Assembly: GCA_964448935.1 (NCBI GenBank)
Contig: CAYVBE010000050.1
Location: 1-21,884, forward strand
Reading direction: 5' to 3'
Source: CAYVBE01 sp964448935
GTDB lineage: Bacteria > Planctomycetota > Brocadiia > SM23-32
Length of the DNA: 21,884 nucleotides
The notes under the pieces are model-generated. The model did not search any database. It was not told the DNA's origin and saw only the letters and a program-made list of their open reading frames with translations. Below are positions 8,104 to 15,265 of the stretch, one piece after another (within the stretch, counting starts at the first letter, position 1; each line of letters opens with the position of its first letter). The translations under genes and the position numbers were made by a program.

Positions 8104-9076
8104 GGAATCCATCTTGTGCGTCGAGGACCTGAAGGTCTACTTCCCCATCCGTCGGGGCGTGCTGCAGTTGACCACGGGGCACGTGCGCGCGGTGGACGGC
8201 GTCTCCTTCACCGTCCCCCGCGGGCGCACGCTGGGGCTGGTGGGGGAGAGCGGCTGCGGCAAGACCACGCTGGCGCGGTCCATCATCCGCCTCATCGAGC
8301 CCACGGCGGGGCGCGTGCTGTTCGACGGCATCCGGGTAGACGCACTGGGACGCCGGCGGATGCGCGCGCTGCGGCGGCGGATGCAGATGATCTTCCAGGA
8401 CCCCTACAGCTCGCTGAACCCCCGTATGACCGTCGAGAGCCTGGTGGGGGAGCCGCTGAGCGTGCATTGGGTGGCGTCCGGTCGCCGGCGGCGGGAGCGC
8501 GTGGGTGACCTGCTGGAACAGGTCGGCCTGTCGCGCGAATACATGCACCACTACCCGCACGAGTTCTCCGGCGGTCAGAGGCAGCGTGTGGGCATCGCGC
8601 GGGCGCTGGCGCTGGAGCCGGACCTGGTGATATGCGACGAGCCGGTCTCCGCGCTCGACGTCTCCATCCAGGCCCAGATCATCAACTTGCTGGTGGACAT
8701 CCAGAAGGAGCGCGGGCTGTCCTACCTGTTCATCGCGCACGACCTGAGCGTGGTGGAGCACATCTCCCACCGGGTGGCGGTCATGTACCTGGGCCACATC
8801 GTGGAGATGGCGTCACGGGACGACCTCTACGAGAACCCCGCCCATCCCTACACGAAGATGCTTCTGGCGGCCGTGCCCAGTCCGAAGCCCGGCGGCGCAA
8901 AGCGCGACAGAATCGCGCGGGGCGAGGTGCCTTCGCCGGCCAACCCGCCGTCCGGCTGTCCGTTCCACCCGCGGTGTCCCCACGCGGCCGAGGTGTGCGA
9001 GGGCGAGTTGCCCCCGATGGAGGAAATGGCGTCGGGGCACCTGGTGCGGTGCTACAAGTGGGAAGAGGTGCGCTGA
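8093..9076 (+). CDS. oppF: Oligopeptide-type ABC transporter ATP-binding protein, OppF/DppF family
   Basis: This is the second ATPase of the importer, 327 residues long. Motifs are Walker A GESGCGKTT (from G51), IFQDPYSSLNPRMTV as the Q-loop (characteristic of OppF), the signature FSGGQRQR (from F158), Walker B VICDEP (D182, E183) and the switch His in FIAHDLSVVEH. The oligopeptide C-terminal domain has GCPFHPRCPHA and later cysteines. The start lies inside the end of oppD, an 11-base overlap. It closes the transporter operon and is followed after 15 bases by a convergent gene, with no obvious hairpin terminator between. Confidence 0.95.
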   Translation: MPDEESILCVEDLKVYFPIRRGVLQLTTGHVRAVDGVSFTVPRGRTLGLVGESGCGKTTLARSIIRLIEPTAGRVLFDGIRVDALGRRRMRALRRRMQMIFQDPYSSLNPRMTVESLVGEPLSVHWVASGRRRRERVGDLLEQVGLSREYMHHYPHEFSGGQRQRVGIARALALEPDLVICDEPVSALDVSIQAQIINLLVDIQKERGLSYLFIAHDLSVVEHISHRVAVMYLGHIVEMASRDDLYENPAHPYTKMLLAAVPSPKPGGAKRDRIARGEVPSPANPPSGCPFHPRCPHAAEVCEGELPPMEEMASGHLVRCYKWEEVR

Positions 9077-9091
9077 GCCGGACGGCCGTCG

Positions 9092-10531
9092 TCACCCCAG
9101 GTCCAGTGTGATGCCCAGTTCCTGCTCCGCCGCATCGCTCCAGTCCCTCAGCGTCTGGCGGCGGACTTCATGGTCGGCGCTGTGCAACTGGAGCGGCACG
9201 CCGCTGATCACCCACAGCAGGTTGCCCAGCCGCTCTGCGAACCGCAGGTTCGTCTCATCGTAGGCCAGCTCGGCCAGAGGCACCAGGAACTGCATGCCCA
9301 CCGCCTGCCCGTGCTCCTTGTCGGTCTCTTCCTCGATGATCGTCAGGCTCTGGTCTTTGTGGAACTCGCCGGCTTCCGGGTTCTGGAGGGTCTCCAGCGC
9401 GTTGGCCACCAGCTCTTTCGACTGCAGCGGCTCTTGCAGCAGGTCCAGCGCCTGCTGCGTGGCCCCGGCCGGGATGGCGTCGGTTCCGCTAATCTGGTGG
9501 AGCAGGACCAGACGCAGGTCGCGGATGCGGTCCGCGTTGGCTGCGGTCGGGTTGGCCTGGTAGTTGCTCAGAGCCCTCCTCAGGGCGGCCCAGGCGTAGT
9601 CAATGTACCTCTGCTCTGTCTGCGTTTTCAGCTTCTCGCGCCACAGGTCCCGCCACGCGGCCACCGGGTCCTCCCCTTCCTCCAGACCGGACGGTGGATA
9701 GGGCACACCGGTCACCTGCCCCAGCATATCGGTCAGGCTGTCCCGCAGCTCCTGCGGCGTCTCATCCTCCTGCAGCACGTCCAGGATGGCGTCCACCGGC
9801 CCCAGGGCTCGCCGCTGCAGCAGCGCCTGCAGGGCCTGCTGCTTTGTGGCCTGCTCGGGGCTGACCAGCACGATTCTGAACACTACCTGCCACGGCAGCT
9901 CGGCCATCGCGGGCAACTGCCCCCGGTTGTTCAGCATCCACTGGTCAATGGTGGACAGCAGTTCGTCGTCCGGCAGGGCCATGGCGCTCTCGATATCCTG
10001 GATGCCGTGGATCCGACAGAGGGCAAGCGCCGGGCCGTAAACCATCAGCCGGGGGTTGCCGCTGTAGAGTGCGGTCAGCAGGCTCAGGCTCACTTCCTCT
10101 CCCCTTGCCTGGCCGAGCCCCGCGCCTTCCGATATCTGTCCCAGGGCCATGGCGGCCTGGTAGGCTATCTGCATATCGCTGGCGTCCAGCGCCCCCAGCA
10201 GCGTGTCGGTGGCCTGCCTTTCCTTCAGCGAGCCCAGGGCCAGGATGCAGTGGCCCACCAGATTGTTGTCCTCCATCTCGCGGCGGTTTGCGACTACGCT
10301 GACCAGCTTCTGCGTCAGGCTGGAGGCCAGGTCGTCTTCGGCGAGCCGTATGGCGCTCACCAGTTCCTGCCGCCGCTTCCCACGCTCGTAGTCGGCCGCC
10401 TGCTGCAGGTCCGCGAGAGGGGACCCTTCGTCAATATCCGCGAAGGGGTTGACCTCCTGCCCTGTCGCCGCAACGCACGCCAGAACCATAACCACACAGA
10501 GAGTCGTCAACACTCGGGCTGTTTTGTTCAT
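9092..10531 (-). CDS. Exported HEAT-like repeat protein
   Basis: The protein has 479 residues and begins with a clear signal peptide (MNKTARVLTTLCVVMVLACV, cleavage probably near VAATG-QE). Most of the rest is helical, with Leu/Ala-rich repeats of the HEAT/armadillo type, for example HCILALGSLKERQATDTLLGAL and YQAAMALGQI. Such repeats usually form protein-binding superhelices. Two places share a short module: VTGVPYP followed by AWRDLWRE (about residues 274-295), and ISGVPLQ followed by RQTLRDW at the C-terminus. No enzyme motif is seen. The ATG is preceded by GGAG at a suitable distance and by a good promoter at 10593-10621. The gene converges with oppF and appears to be transcribed alone. 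The specific function is unknown. Confidence 0.8.
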   Translation of the reverse strand: MNKTARVLTTLCVVMVLACVAATGQEVNPFADIDEGSPLADLQQAADYERGKRRQELVSAIRLAEDDLASSLTQKLVSVVANRREMEDNNLVGHCILALGSLKERQATDTLLGALDASDMQIAYQAAMALGQISEGAGLGQARGEEVSLSLLTALYSGNPRLMVYGPALALCRIHGIQDIESAMALPDDELLSTIDQWMLNNRGQLPAMAELPWQVVFRIVLVSPEQATKQQALQALLQRRALGPVDAILDVLQEDETPQELRDSLTDMLGQVTGVPYPPSGLEEGEDPVAAWRDLWREKLKTQTEQRYIDYAWAALRRALSNYQANPTAANADRIRDLRLVLLHQISGTDAIPAGATQQALDLLQEPLQSKELVANALETLQNPEAGEFHKDQSLTIIEEETDKEHGQAVGMQFLVPLAELAYDETNLRFAERLGNLLWVISGVPLQLHSADHEVRRQTLRDWSDAAEQELGITLDLG

Positions 10532-10592
10532 GCAAAGCGCTCCGTGAGATCGTGCCGTAGATTCCCCGGCTCATCCCAGCTTTAACGCAGTC

Positions 10593-10621
10593 GTTGTATC
10601 AAAGCGGACACCGACAGTCAA
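10593..10621 (-). promoter_or_regulatory. Promoter of the HEAT-like protein gene
   Basis: On the minus strand, TTGACT (10621-10616), a 17-base spacer and TACAAC (10598-10593) lie about 60 bases before the ATG at 10531. The -35 box matches consensus at five of six positions and the -10 box at four, with ideal spacing. Confidence 0.6.
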
Positions 10622-10639
10622 GGTCTTTTGGCCGGAAAA

Positions 10640-11044
10640 TTACCGCGAACCGTCCCCGGTGGAGACCGTTTCCCCGCGCGCATCGCTGCCCTGGCCGTCT
10701 CTCGGGCGGTTTTCACGCAGTATTCTATCGTAGAACGTGCAGTAACCAACGGCGTCCCCATCCTCGCTGCGGAACAGCCGACGTCGGAAGTAGGGACACC
10801 CGCGACAGTCCGGCAAGAACTCCCCGCAGCAGCGGCTGGGCCGCGTGCGCCGGTCCTTGCCCGTAGACGTCCCGGCCGTGCTCGTCCCGTCCTCCTTCCG
10901 GCCCGTCAGCATCACTGCCACCACACCGAGCACCGGCAGCAGCGCCCCCGCAAACCACCACCCCACCGGGTTGCGCCCGTTGCGCGACGCCACGTGGGCC
11001 GCGAAGAACCCGCACAAGACCTGGAAAACGATCAGATAATGCAT
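10640..11044 (-). CDS. Small two-helix membrane protein with Cys-rich C-terminal domain, function unknown
   Basis: The family is not recognised. With the start chosen here the protein has 134 residues. Two hydrophobic segments (about 1-17 and 27-45) are separated by the polar loop ASRNGRNP. Then come a polar linker and a compact cysteine domain with the pattern C-C-x6-C-x2-C (RCCGEFLPDCRGCPYFRR) and a further Cys in GYCTFYDR. The four clustered cysteines could bind zinc or an iron-sulfur centre; this is a suggestion only. The tail is polar and probably disordered. The frame is open back to 11212, but the upstream part has no membrane or domain features. The ATG at 11044 has AGGGGA about ten bases ahead, so it is preferred. 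The topology would put the Cys domain on the same side as the N-terminus. Confidence 0.65.
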   Translation of the reverse strand: MHYLIVFQVLCGFFAAHVASRNGRNPVGWWFAGALLPVLGVVAVMLTGRKEDGTSTAGTSTGKDRRTRPSRCCGEFLPDCRGCPYFRRRLFRSEDGDAVGYCTFYDRILRENRPRDGQGSDARGETVSTGDGSR

Positions 11045-11343
11045 CGCCCGATCCCCTGAAGCAACCGTCCATCCGTCCCACAACATCCTACGCCCATCCG
11101 CGCCCGGGTGCAAAGACCCGTGCGTGCGTTCCCCGCCGTTGCCGTAGCTGACGCCTGACGCCCGCCGTTCCTGTGACCGGCGCCGGCTTACCTTGGAAAT
11201 GGCTGGCGTCAAACCATATCCTAACGTGCCGGCGACGGAGCGCGAAGTGCGAAGCTCGGAGGACGAAGTAACGGGGCTGCCCTGGGCAGTAACGGGTAAC
11301 CAGTAACCAGTAACGAGTAACCCTTCATCAGAGGATTCACGGC
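11045..11343. other. Divergent intergenic region with heptanucleotide repeats
   Basis: This region separates the leftward Cys-rich gene from the rightward TSUP-TPR gene. Its right half holds 7-bp periodic tracts (11242-11323). A small inverted repeat, CGGGT with loop GCAAAG and ACCCG, lies near 11105-11120. No confident promoter could be placed for either flanking gene. A ribosome binding site (AGAGGA, about 11330) precedes the GTG at 11344. Confidence 0.6.
11242..11323. repeat. Heptanucleotide repeat tract (GCGAAGT-like and GTAACNN units)
   Basis: Five units start exactly seven bases apart at 11289, 11296, 11303, 11310 and 11317: GTAACGG, GTAACCA, GTAACCA, GTAACGA, GTAACCC. Another GTAACGG lies at 11268, 21 bases (three units) earlier and in the same register. 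Just upstream, GCGAAGT, GCGAAGC, TCGGAGG and ACGAAGT follow each other at seven-base steps from 11242. The tract ends 20 bases before the start codon of the next gene. Confidence 0.8.
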
Positions 11344-12825
11344 GTGATACTGCCCGATCTGAGCGTGGCGCAATGGACCGGCGCGGCCGTGGCCGCAGCG
11401 CTGGTCGGCCTGTCGAAGGCGGGGTTCGGCGCGGGGGCCGGGATTCTGGCGGTGCCGCTGATGGCCGCCGTGCTGGGGCCGGCCAATATGCTGCCGGTCA
11501 TGCTGCTGGTGCTCATCCTGGGCGACATTTTCTCCATCGTCCACTACCCGCGCGTCCACGACCGGCGCAGCCTGCTGATGCTGGTGCCGGGGCTGCTGAT
11601 CGGCGTGGCCTGCGGCGCGTTGGCGTTGGACTGGTTTCTGAGCCTGCCGAACGCGGAACTCTACCTGCGGCGCGTGATCGGCGGGCTGTCGGTTCTGTTT
11701 GTGGGTGTGCAGATGTACCGACTCCAGCGCGAGCGGCGAACCGGGATAGACGAGGCCTACGTGCCGCGGGCCTGGCACGGTGTGGGGCTGGGCGCCTGCG
11801 CCGGCTTCACCTCCACGCTGGCCCACGCGGGCGGGCCGATCATCGTGCTGTTCCTGCTGCCGCAGAAGCTCGAAAAGAGCGTCTTCGTGGGCACGGTCGT
11901 CAAGTATTTTTTTGTGGGCAACCTGGTGAAGGTCATCGCATACCAGAGCCAGGACCTGTTCCGGCCGGACCGGCTGGCGCTGGGCGGCGCGCTGCTGCCG
12001 TGCGTGGTGGTGGGCACGCTGCTGGGCGTGGCGCTGCACCGGCGGTTCAGCGATCGCGTGTTCCGACGGGTGATCTACGTGCTGGCCTTCCTGGTAGGTC
12101 TGTACCTGCTGAGCGGCTGGGAGCCCGGGAAGGCTGCCGAGGGGGCGGAGGGTCCGGAGGCCCGCTTCGAGCGCGCGACGGCGGCTTACCGCGATGGCCG
12201 ATACGGGGAGGCGGCCGAGGAGTTCGCGGCGCTGCGTGACGCGTTGCCGGAGTCGGCGGCGCCGGAACTGAACGCGGCGCTGGCCCATTACCGGGCCGGT
12301 GAGTTTGCGGAGGCCGGCCGGCTTTTCCGCCGCCTGCTGGGTGCCGAGGAGCGGCTGGTTCGCCTCAGGGCCACCTACGGATTGGGCAACTGCGCCTACC
12401 GGCGGGGTGATCTCCCGGGGGCGGTGGCGCACTACCGGCAGGCGGCCTCAGGCTGCCGCGAGGCGCTCCGGCAGGGCGCCCGAGGGGAGGAGGCGGAGGC
12501 GCTGGCCGAGCTGCTGCACCGGGCCGAGTTCAACGCCGATCTGGCGCGGCGGGCCATGCAGCCAGGCGGGCGTCCGCAGCAGGTCAGCCCCGGAGCCCGG
12601 TCCGAGGAAACCGAGCGCTCCGAGGACGTCCCCGGCACGGGCGAGGAGACTTCCGGGGAGGCAGGCGGGCAGGAAACCCCGGCGGGGGCGCAGGGCGCTG
12701 CAGGTGGGCAGAAGGGGCCTCGCAGGTCCGTGGCAGACATCCTGCGCGAGTCCCGAGAAGGCGACACAGGACCATTGCTCGGGGATGAGCCCACGGGCGG
12801 TCCCGGCGCGGGGCCGGACTGGTGA
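11344..12825 (+). CDS. TSUP (TauE/SafE) family permease fused to a TPR domain
   Basis: The protein has 493 residues. Residues 1 to about 262 form a complete TSUP-family membrane domain: VGLSKAGFGAGAGILAVPLMA in the first half, the equivalent GACAGFTSTLAHAGGPIIV in the second half, and about eight hydrophobic segments. The family exports sulfite, sulfoacetate or related anions, or takes them up. From about 274 to 405 the sequence becomes hydrophilic and TPR-like (AAYRDGRYGEAAEEFAAL, YRAGEFAEAGRLFRRLL, GLGNCAYRRGDLPGAVAHYR). This resembles the TPR parts of BatC/BatE-type proteins. A Gly/Glu-rich, probably disordered tail ends in RRSVADILRESREG. The GTG start has AGAGGA eight bases ahead. Most family members end after the membrane part at about 250 residues. 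The single uninterrupted frame argues for a true fusion. The substrate and the role of the tail are unknown. Confidence 0.8.
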   Translation: MILPDLSVAQWTGAAVAAALVGLSKAGFGAGAGILAVPLMAAVLGPANMLPVMLLVLILGDIFSIVHYPRVHDRRSLLMLVPGLLIGVACGALALDWFLSLPNAELYLRRVIGGLSVLFVGVQMYRLQRERRTGIDEAYVPRAWHGVGLGACAGFTSTLAHAGGPIIVLFLLPQKLEKSVFVGTVVKYFFVGNLVKVIAYQSQDLFRPDRLALGGALLPCVVVGTLLGVALHRRFSDRVFRRVIYVLAFLVGLYLLSGWEPGKAAEGAEGPEARFERATAAYRDGRYGEAAEEFAALRDALPESAAPELNAALAHYRAGEFAEAGRLFRRLLGAEERLVRLRATYGLGNCAYRRGDLPGAVAHYRQAASGCREALRQGARGEEAEALAELLHRAEFNADLARRAMQPGGRPQQVSPGARSEETERSEDVPGTGEETSGEAGGQETPAGAQGAAGGQKGPRRSVADILRESREGDTGPLLGDEPTGGPGAGPDW

Positions 12826-12838
12826 GAGAGCGGCTAAC

Positions 12839-12867
12839 TTGACAAATCGCCACCCATCCGGTTTATT
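12839..12867 (+). promoter_or_regulatory. Promoter of the sphingolipid operon
   Basis: A perfect TTGACA (12839-12844), a 17-base spacer and TTTATT (12862-12867, four of six matches) lie in the short gap after the TSUP-TPR gene. Transcription would start near 12874. This rules out the TTG and ATG codons at 12867 and 12870 as starts and supports the ATG at 12915. Confidence 0.6.
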
Positions 12868-12914
12868 TGATGGTCGCTGTGGACGGGCTAACATCCGCAG
12901 AGAGGCTTATCTTC

Positions 12915-14120
12915 ATGGAAGAAGCGAGCAACGGTAAATTGCCCCTGATGCGCAAGGTCCGCCAGTATCACGATGCGGCGCGCGTCAAGGCCTCCGGTCT
13001 GTACCCCTACTTCCGGCCCATCTCCTCCGCGCAGGACACCGAAGTGTCCCTGAACGGGCAGAGGGTGCTCATGCTGGGGTCCAACAGCTATCTGGGCCTG
13101 ACCAACAATCCGGAGGTCAAGGAAGCGGTTCAGGAGGCGGTGGCCAAGTACGGCTCCGGCTGTGCCGGCTCGCGGTTTCTGAACGGCACCCTGGACATCC
13201 ACCTGGAGTTGGAAGATGAACTGGCCGATCTGGTGGACAAGCCCGCAGCCGTTCTCTACTCCACCGGCTTCCAGACCAACCTGGGCATCATCAGTGCACT
13301 GGTGGGACGGGGCGATTACATCATCACCGACAAGGAAGACCACGCCAGCATCGTGGACGGAGCGCTGCTGAGCTTCGGCGAGTTGGTGCGTTTCGTCCAT
13401 AACGACATGAAGTCGTTGGAGTCCCGCCTGCAGGAGTGCGGACGCGACAGCGGGAAGCTGATCGCCGTGGACGGCGTGTTCAGCATGGGAGGCGACATAG
13501 CCGACCTGCCCCGGCTGTGCGAACTGGCCGAGGAATACCAGGCCGGCCTGCTGGTGGACGATGCCCACGCGATCGGCGTGCTGGGGGAGAACGGCGCCGG
13601 CACGGCGGCCCACTTCGGGCTGACCGATAAGGTGGACCTGATCATGGGCACGTTCAGCAAATCGCTGGCGTCCCTGGGCGGATTCGTGGCGGCCGACGAA
13701 GCCACCATCGAGTATCTGAAGCACAACTCCCGGCCCCTCATCTTCAGCGCCAGCATCTCGCCGGCCAACACCGCCGCAGTGCTGGCCGCCATCCGCATCA
13801 TGAAGCGTGAGCCCGAGCGCATCGAGAGGCTGTGGCACAACACCCGGCTGCTCAACGGGGGCCTGAAGGAACTGGGTTTCGACACCGGCGAGAGCGCGAC
13901 GCCGATCATCCCCGTACACGTGGGCGCTATGGACGTCTGCTTCAAGTTCTGCAAGCGGCTGGAGCAGGAGGGCGTTTTCGTCAACCCGGTGGTATCACCC
14001 GCCGTGCCGCCCACGGACACGCTTCTGCGCCTGAGCGTGATGGCAACCCACACCGACCCGCAGTTGGAGTCCGCTCTCTCCACGATGGGCAAGATCGGCA
14101 GGGATCTGGGCGTCATTTGA
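12915..14120 (+). CDS. spt: Serine palmitoyltransferase
   Basis: This PLP enzyme of the alpha-oxoamine synthase family condenses L-serine with palmitoyl-CoA (or acyl-ACP) to 3-ketosphinganine, the first committed step of sphingolipid synthesis. It has 401 residues and is soluble. Motifs strongly resemble the characterised Sphingobacterium enzymes as I recall them: GLYPYFRPISSAQDTEV, GSNSYLGLT, KYGSGCAGSRFLNGTLDIH, DHASIVDG with the PLP-stacking His (H143), VDDAHAIGVLGENGAGT, and GTFSKSLASLGGFVA with the PLP Lys (K249). FVNPVVSPAVPP and LMATHT-like VMATHT lie near the C-terminus. These favour Spt over BioF or Kbl of the same fold. The frame opens at 12867, but the promoter overlaps that point; the ATG at 12915 has AGAGG nine bases ahead. 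It leads an operon with a ceramide-synthase-like acyltransferase and a CerR-like reductase, which supports the call independently. Confidence 0.93.
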   Translation: MEEASNGKLPLMRKVRQYHDAARVKASGLYPYFRPISSAQDTEVSLNGQRVLMLGSNSYLGLTNNPEVKEAVQEAVAKYGSGCAGSRFLNGTLDIHLELEDELADLVDKPAAVLYSTGFQTNLGIISALVGRGDYIITDKEDHASIVDGALLSFGELVRFVHNDMKSLESRLQECGRDSGKLIAVDGVFSMGGDIADLPRLCELAEEYQAGLLVDDAHAIGVLGENGAGTAAHFGLTDKVDLIMGTFSKSLASLGGFVAADEATIEYLKHNSRPLIFSASISPANTAAVLAAIRIMKREPERIERLWHNTRLLNGGLKELGFDTGESATPIIPVHVGAMDVCFKFCKRLEQEGVFVNPVVSPAVPPTDTLLRLSVMATHTDPQLESALSTMGKIGRDLGVI

Positions 14121-14149
14121 TCCCCGCTCACCAGGCAGAGGGCTGCTCT

Positions 14150-15265
14150 ATGGGCGTCGAAGTTACTCCGGTCACCTCGCGCAGGGAAATGCGGCAGTTC
14201 ATGAGGTTTCCCCGCGCCCTCTACCGCGACGATCCTCACTACGTCCCGCCCCTGATGGCCGAGAGGAGGGAGTTCTTCAGCGACCGGAATCCCGTGTTCG
14301 AGTTCCTGCGTGTGCGCTACTTCCTGGCGAGGGATGAGGAGGGCGAGATCGTCGGGCGCGCCACGGCCCATGTCAACGAGCGGCACAACGAGTTCGCGGG
14401 CGACCGGACGGGTTTCTTCGGCTTCTTCGAGTGCGTGGAGCGGCCCGAGGTGGCGGCGGCCCTCATGGACAAAGCGGAATGCTGGCTGGCCGAGCAGGGC
14501 ATGAAGGCCGCCCGCGGGCCGCTCAACTTCTCCACCAACCAGGATTGCGGCTTCCTGGTCGAGGGCTTCGATAGCTCTCCGTTCGTGATGATGCCGTACA
14601 CCAAGCCGTATTACCCGGAGATGTTCGAGGACCTGGGCTACCGGAAGGCCCGCGATCTGCTGGCCTACAGCTACGAGTACGACGGCGACATCCCCGATCA
14701 CCTGGTCCGGTTCGGGCAGCGGGCGGCGGAACGCAGCGAGGTGAGCGTGCGCTCGATAGACATGGACCGGTTCGATGAGGAACTGGCGGCCGCGTTCGAG
14801 GTCTACAACCGCGCGTGGTCGGAGAACTGGGGATTCGTGCCCATGACGAAGGCCCAGTTCCGGTTCACCGCGCGCAACCTGAAGCCCATCATTGACCCCG
14901 AACTGGCCCTGCTGGCCGAACTGGACGGGGAGCCGGTCGGCCTGTTCCTGGCGCTGCCCGACATCAACCGCATCCTCAAGAAGATGAACGGCCGCCTGTG
15001 GCCGTTCGGGTGGCTGCGCTTCCTGCTGGGCAGGCGGCGGCTGCACCACGTGCGGGTGATCATCCTGGGAGTGGTGGACGAATACCGCCGCCGGGGCGTG
15101 GACTCGCTGCTGTCCTACCGGGCGTTTCAGAAGGGCGACCGGAAGGGATACAACCGGGCCGAGTTCTCGTGGATACTGGAGGAGAACGAACTGATGCGGC
15201 GCGCGCTGGACCGCCTGGGAGCCACGCCGTACAAAACCTATCGGATCTACGAGAAGCGGCTGTGA
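14150..15265 (+). CDS. bcerS: GNAT-type N-acyltransferase, probable bacterial ceramide synthase (bCerS)
   Basis: The protein has 371 residues, is soluble or peripheral, and belongs to the large GNAT-like family that contains the Caulobacter ceramide synthase. Family features are FPRALYRDDPHYVPPL near the N-terminus, then GRATAHVNERHNE, GFFGFFECVERPEVA, GPLNFSTNQDCGFLVEGF and MMPYTKPYYPEMFEDLGY. A second GNAT half follows, with LALLAELDGEPVGLFLALPD, and VVDEYRRRGVDSLL as the acyl-CoA-type loop. In the Caulobacter pathway such an enzyme N-acylates the long-chain base or its keto form. The frame is open upstream to 13832, but that part overlaps spt; the ATG at 14150 has AGAGGG at good spacing. 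It lies 29 bases after spt, and its stop overlaps the next GTG by four bases. The GNAT family call is strong. The ceramide synthase role rests on family resemblance plus operon context. Confidence 0.75.
   Translation: MGVEVTPVTSRREMRQFMRFPRALYRDDPHYVPPLMAERREFFSDRNPVFEFLRVRYFLARDEEGEIVGRATAHVNERHNEFAGDRTGFFGFFECVERPEVAAALMDKAECWLAEQGMKAARGPLNFSTNQDCGFLVEGFDSSPFVMMPYTKPYYPEMFEDLGYRKARDLLAYSYEYDGDIPDHLVRFGQRAAERSEVSVRSIDMDRFDEELAAAFEVYNRAWSENWGFVPMTKAQFRFTARNLKPIIDPELALLAELDGEPVGLFLALPDINRILKKMNGRLWPFGWLRFLLGRRRLHHVRVIILGVVDEYRRRGVDSLLSYRAFQKGDRKGYNRAEFSWILEENELMRRALDRLGATPYKTYRIYEKRL

Noticed and set aside
9077..9091. GACGGCCGTC palindrome between oppF and the HEAT-like gene as a bidirectional terminator
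   Set aside because: Too short to form a stable hairpin with a loop, and no T tract on either side.
12867..12914. Upstream TTG/ATG starts for spt
   Set aside because: They overlap the -10 box and predicted transcription start; the ATG at 12915 has a proper ribosome binding site and a normal Spt N-terminus.
12915..14120. 8-amino-7-oxononanoate synthase (BioF) or 2-amino-3-ketobutyrate CoA ligase (Kbl)
   Set aside because: Same fold, but the YFRPISSAQDTEV, SRFLNGTLDIH, FSKSLASLGGF and FVNPVVSPAVPP motifs and the neighbouring ceramide genes fit Spt; no biotin or threonine genes are nearby.
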